Below, in pieces: positions 63,872 through 64,000 of a stretch of 64,000 nucleotides of DNA. The notes below the pieces were generated by a model. The model was not told where the DNA came from and ran no database searches. It saw nothing but the letters and a program-made list of their open reading frames with translations. Origin of the DNA: Splendidivirga corallicola (GTDB lineage Bacteria > Bacteroidota > Bacteroidia > Cytophagales > Cyclobacteriaceae); contig JAUJEA010000003.1 in the NCBI GenBank assembly GCA_030442035.1, forward strand, positions 124,001 through 188,000. The letters are read 5' to 3'. The translations under genes were made by a program, and so were the position numbers. The first letter of the stretch is position 1; every line of letters starts with the position of its first letter.

Positions 63872-64000
63872 CTAGAATCTCACAACCTCAAACTCTTCAA
63901 ATCCCTTTACTTCAGCTTCCTTACAAATCACCCTTTGAACAATAGCACCGGAAGGCCCTTGTTTGCACCATGCTATTAACTGTTCAATTCTCTCATCGGG
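63872..64000 (-). CDS. acyP: acylphosphatase, C-terminal part
   Basis: The minus-strand frame is open to the right edge and reads PDERIEQLIAWCKQGPSGAI then EAEVKGFEEFEVVRF and a stop. This is the C-terminal half of acylphosphatase (pattern L..W...GP..A.V..V......GF..F...R). The family hydrolyses acyl phosphates. The N-terminal part with the catalytic Arg and Asn is outside the window. Confidence 0.8.
   Translation of the reverse strand, partial: PDERIEQLIAWCKQGPSGAIVQRVICKEAEVKGFEEFEVVRF

Overview
The window looks like chromosomal DNA of a Bacteroidota bacterium, most likely of the Cytophagales type. The reasons are the -7 promoter elements of the form TAnnTTTG, the general lack of Shine-Dalgarno sites, a type IX secretion sorting domain (51895-52941), DUF4292 and DUF3078 proteins, a fused SecDF, a MurF-Alr fusion, a transcarbamylase of the N-acyl-ornithine type and an SDR-type threonine dehydrogenase. 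No rRNA, tRNA or CRISPR array was seen. The window cuts a class II ribonucleotide reductase at the left edge and an acylphosphatase at the right edge.

Left part (1-21 kb): end of nrdJ, a secreted amidohydrolase with a propeller domain, an M1 aminopeptidase lipoprotein, a Rieske protein, an outer-membrane barrel plus lipoprotein pair, two exported thioredoxin-fold proteins, a candidate replication origin (three perfect DnaA boxes, 11057-11163), a CLC chloride channel or transporter, a sugar nucleotidyltransferase, a nitronate monooxygenase-like enzyme, two VOC proteins and a large AsmA-like protein.

Middle part (21-39 kb) is amino-acid metabolism. A methionine operon (metY-metX-hom, minus strand) is preceded by a clear promoter, a SAM-I riboswitch and a previously unlisted 45-codon reading frame ending in a cysteine cluster. 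A complete arginine operon (GNAT, argG, argC, argD, argF', argB, argE, argH) is preceded by a 33-codon leader peptide with an arginine cluster and an intrinsic terminator, the classical layout of ribosome-mediated attenuation. Next come the divergent threonine-catabolism genes kbl and tdh and a crotonase.

Right part (39-64 kb): flippase, nucleotidyltransferase, TPR protein, DUF4292 lipoprotein and EnvC-like protein; a small exported protein that may be a translation-arrest sensor in front of secDF; lysA; a divergent T9SS-cargo / two-component pair with four helically phased GTTAAA repeats between them; and a HisA paralogue lacking a catalytic aspartate. An AT-rich accessory patch (56.4-58.9 kb) holds a decayed IS200-like transposase, a DUF5678-like plus retropepsin-like gene pair, a decayed HTH gene and a divergent pair of small regulators. 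The window ends with csaA, a double GNAT, murF-alr and an uncharacterised gene.

The most interesting points are the three apparent nascent-peptide or leader-peptide control devices (met, arg, secDF), the candidate oriC, the DUF5678/retropepsin pair and the altered HisA.
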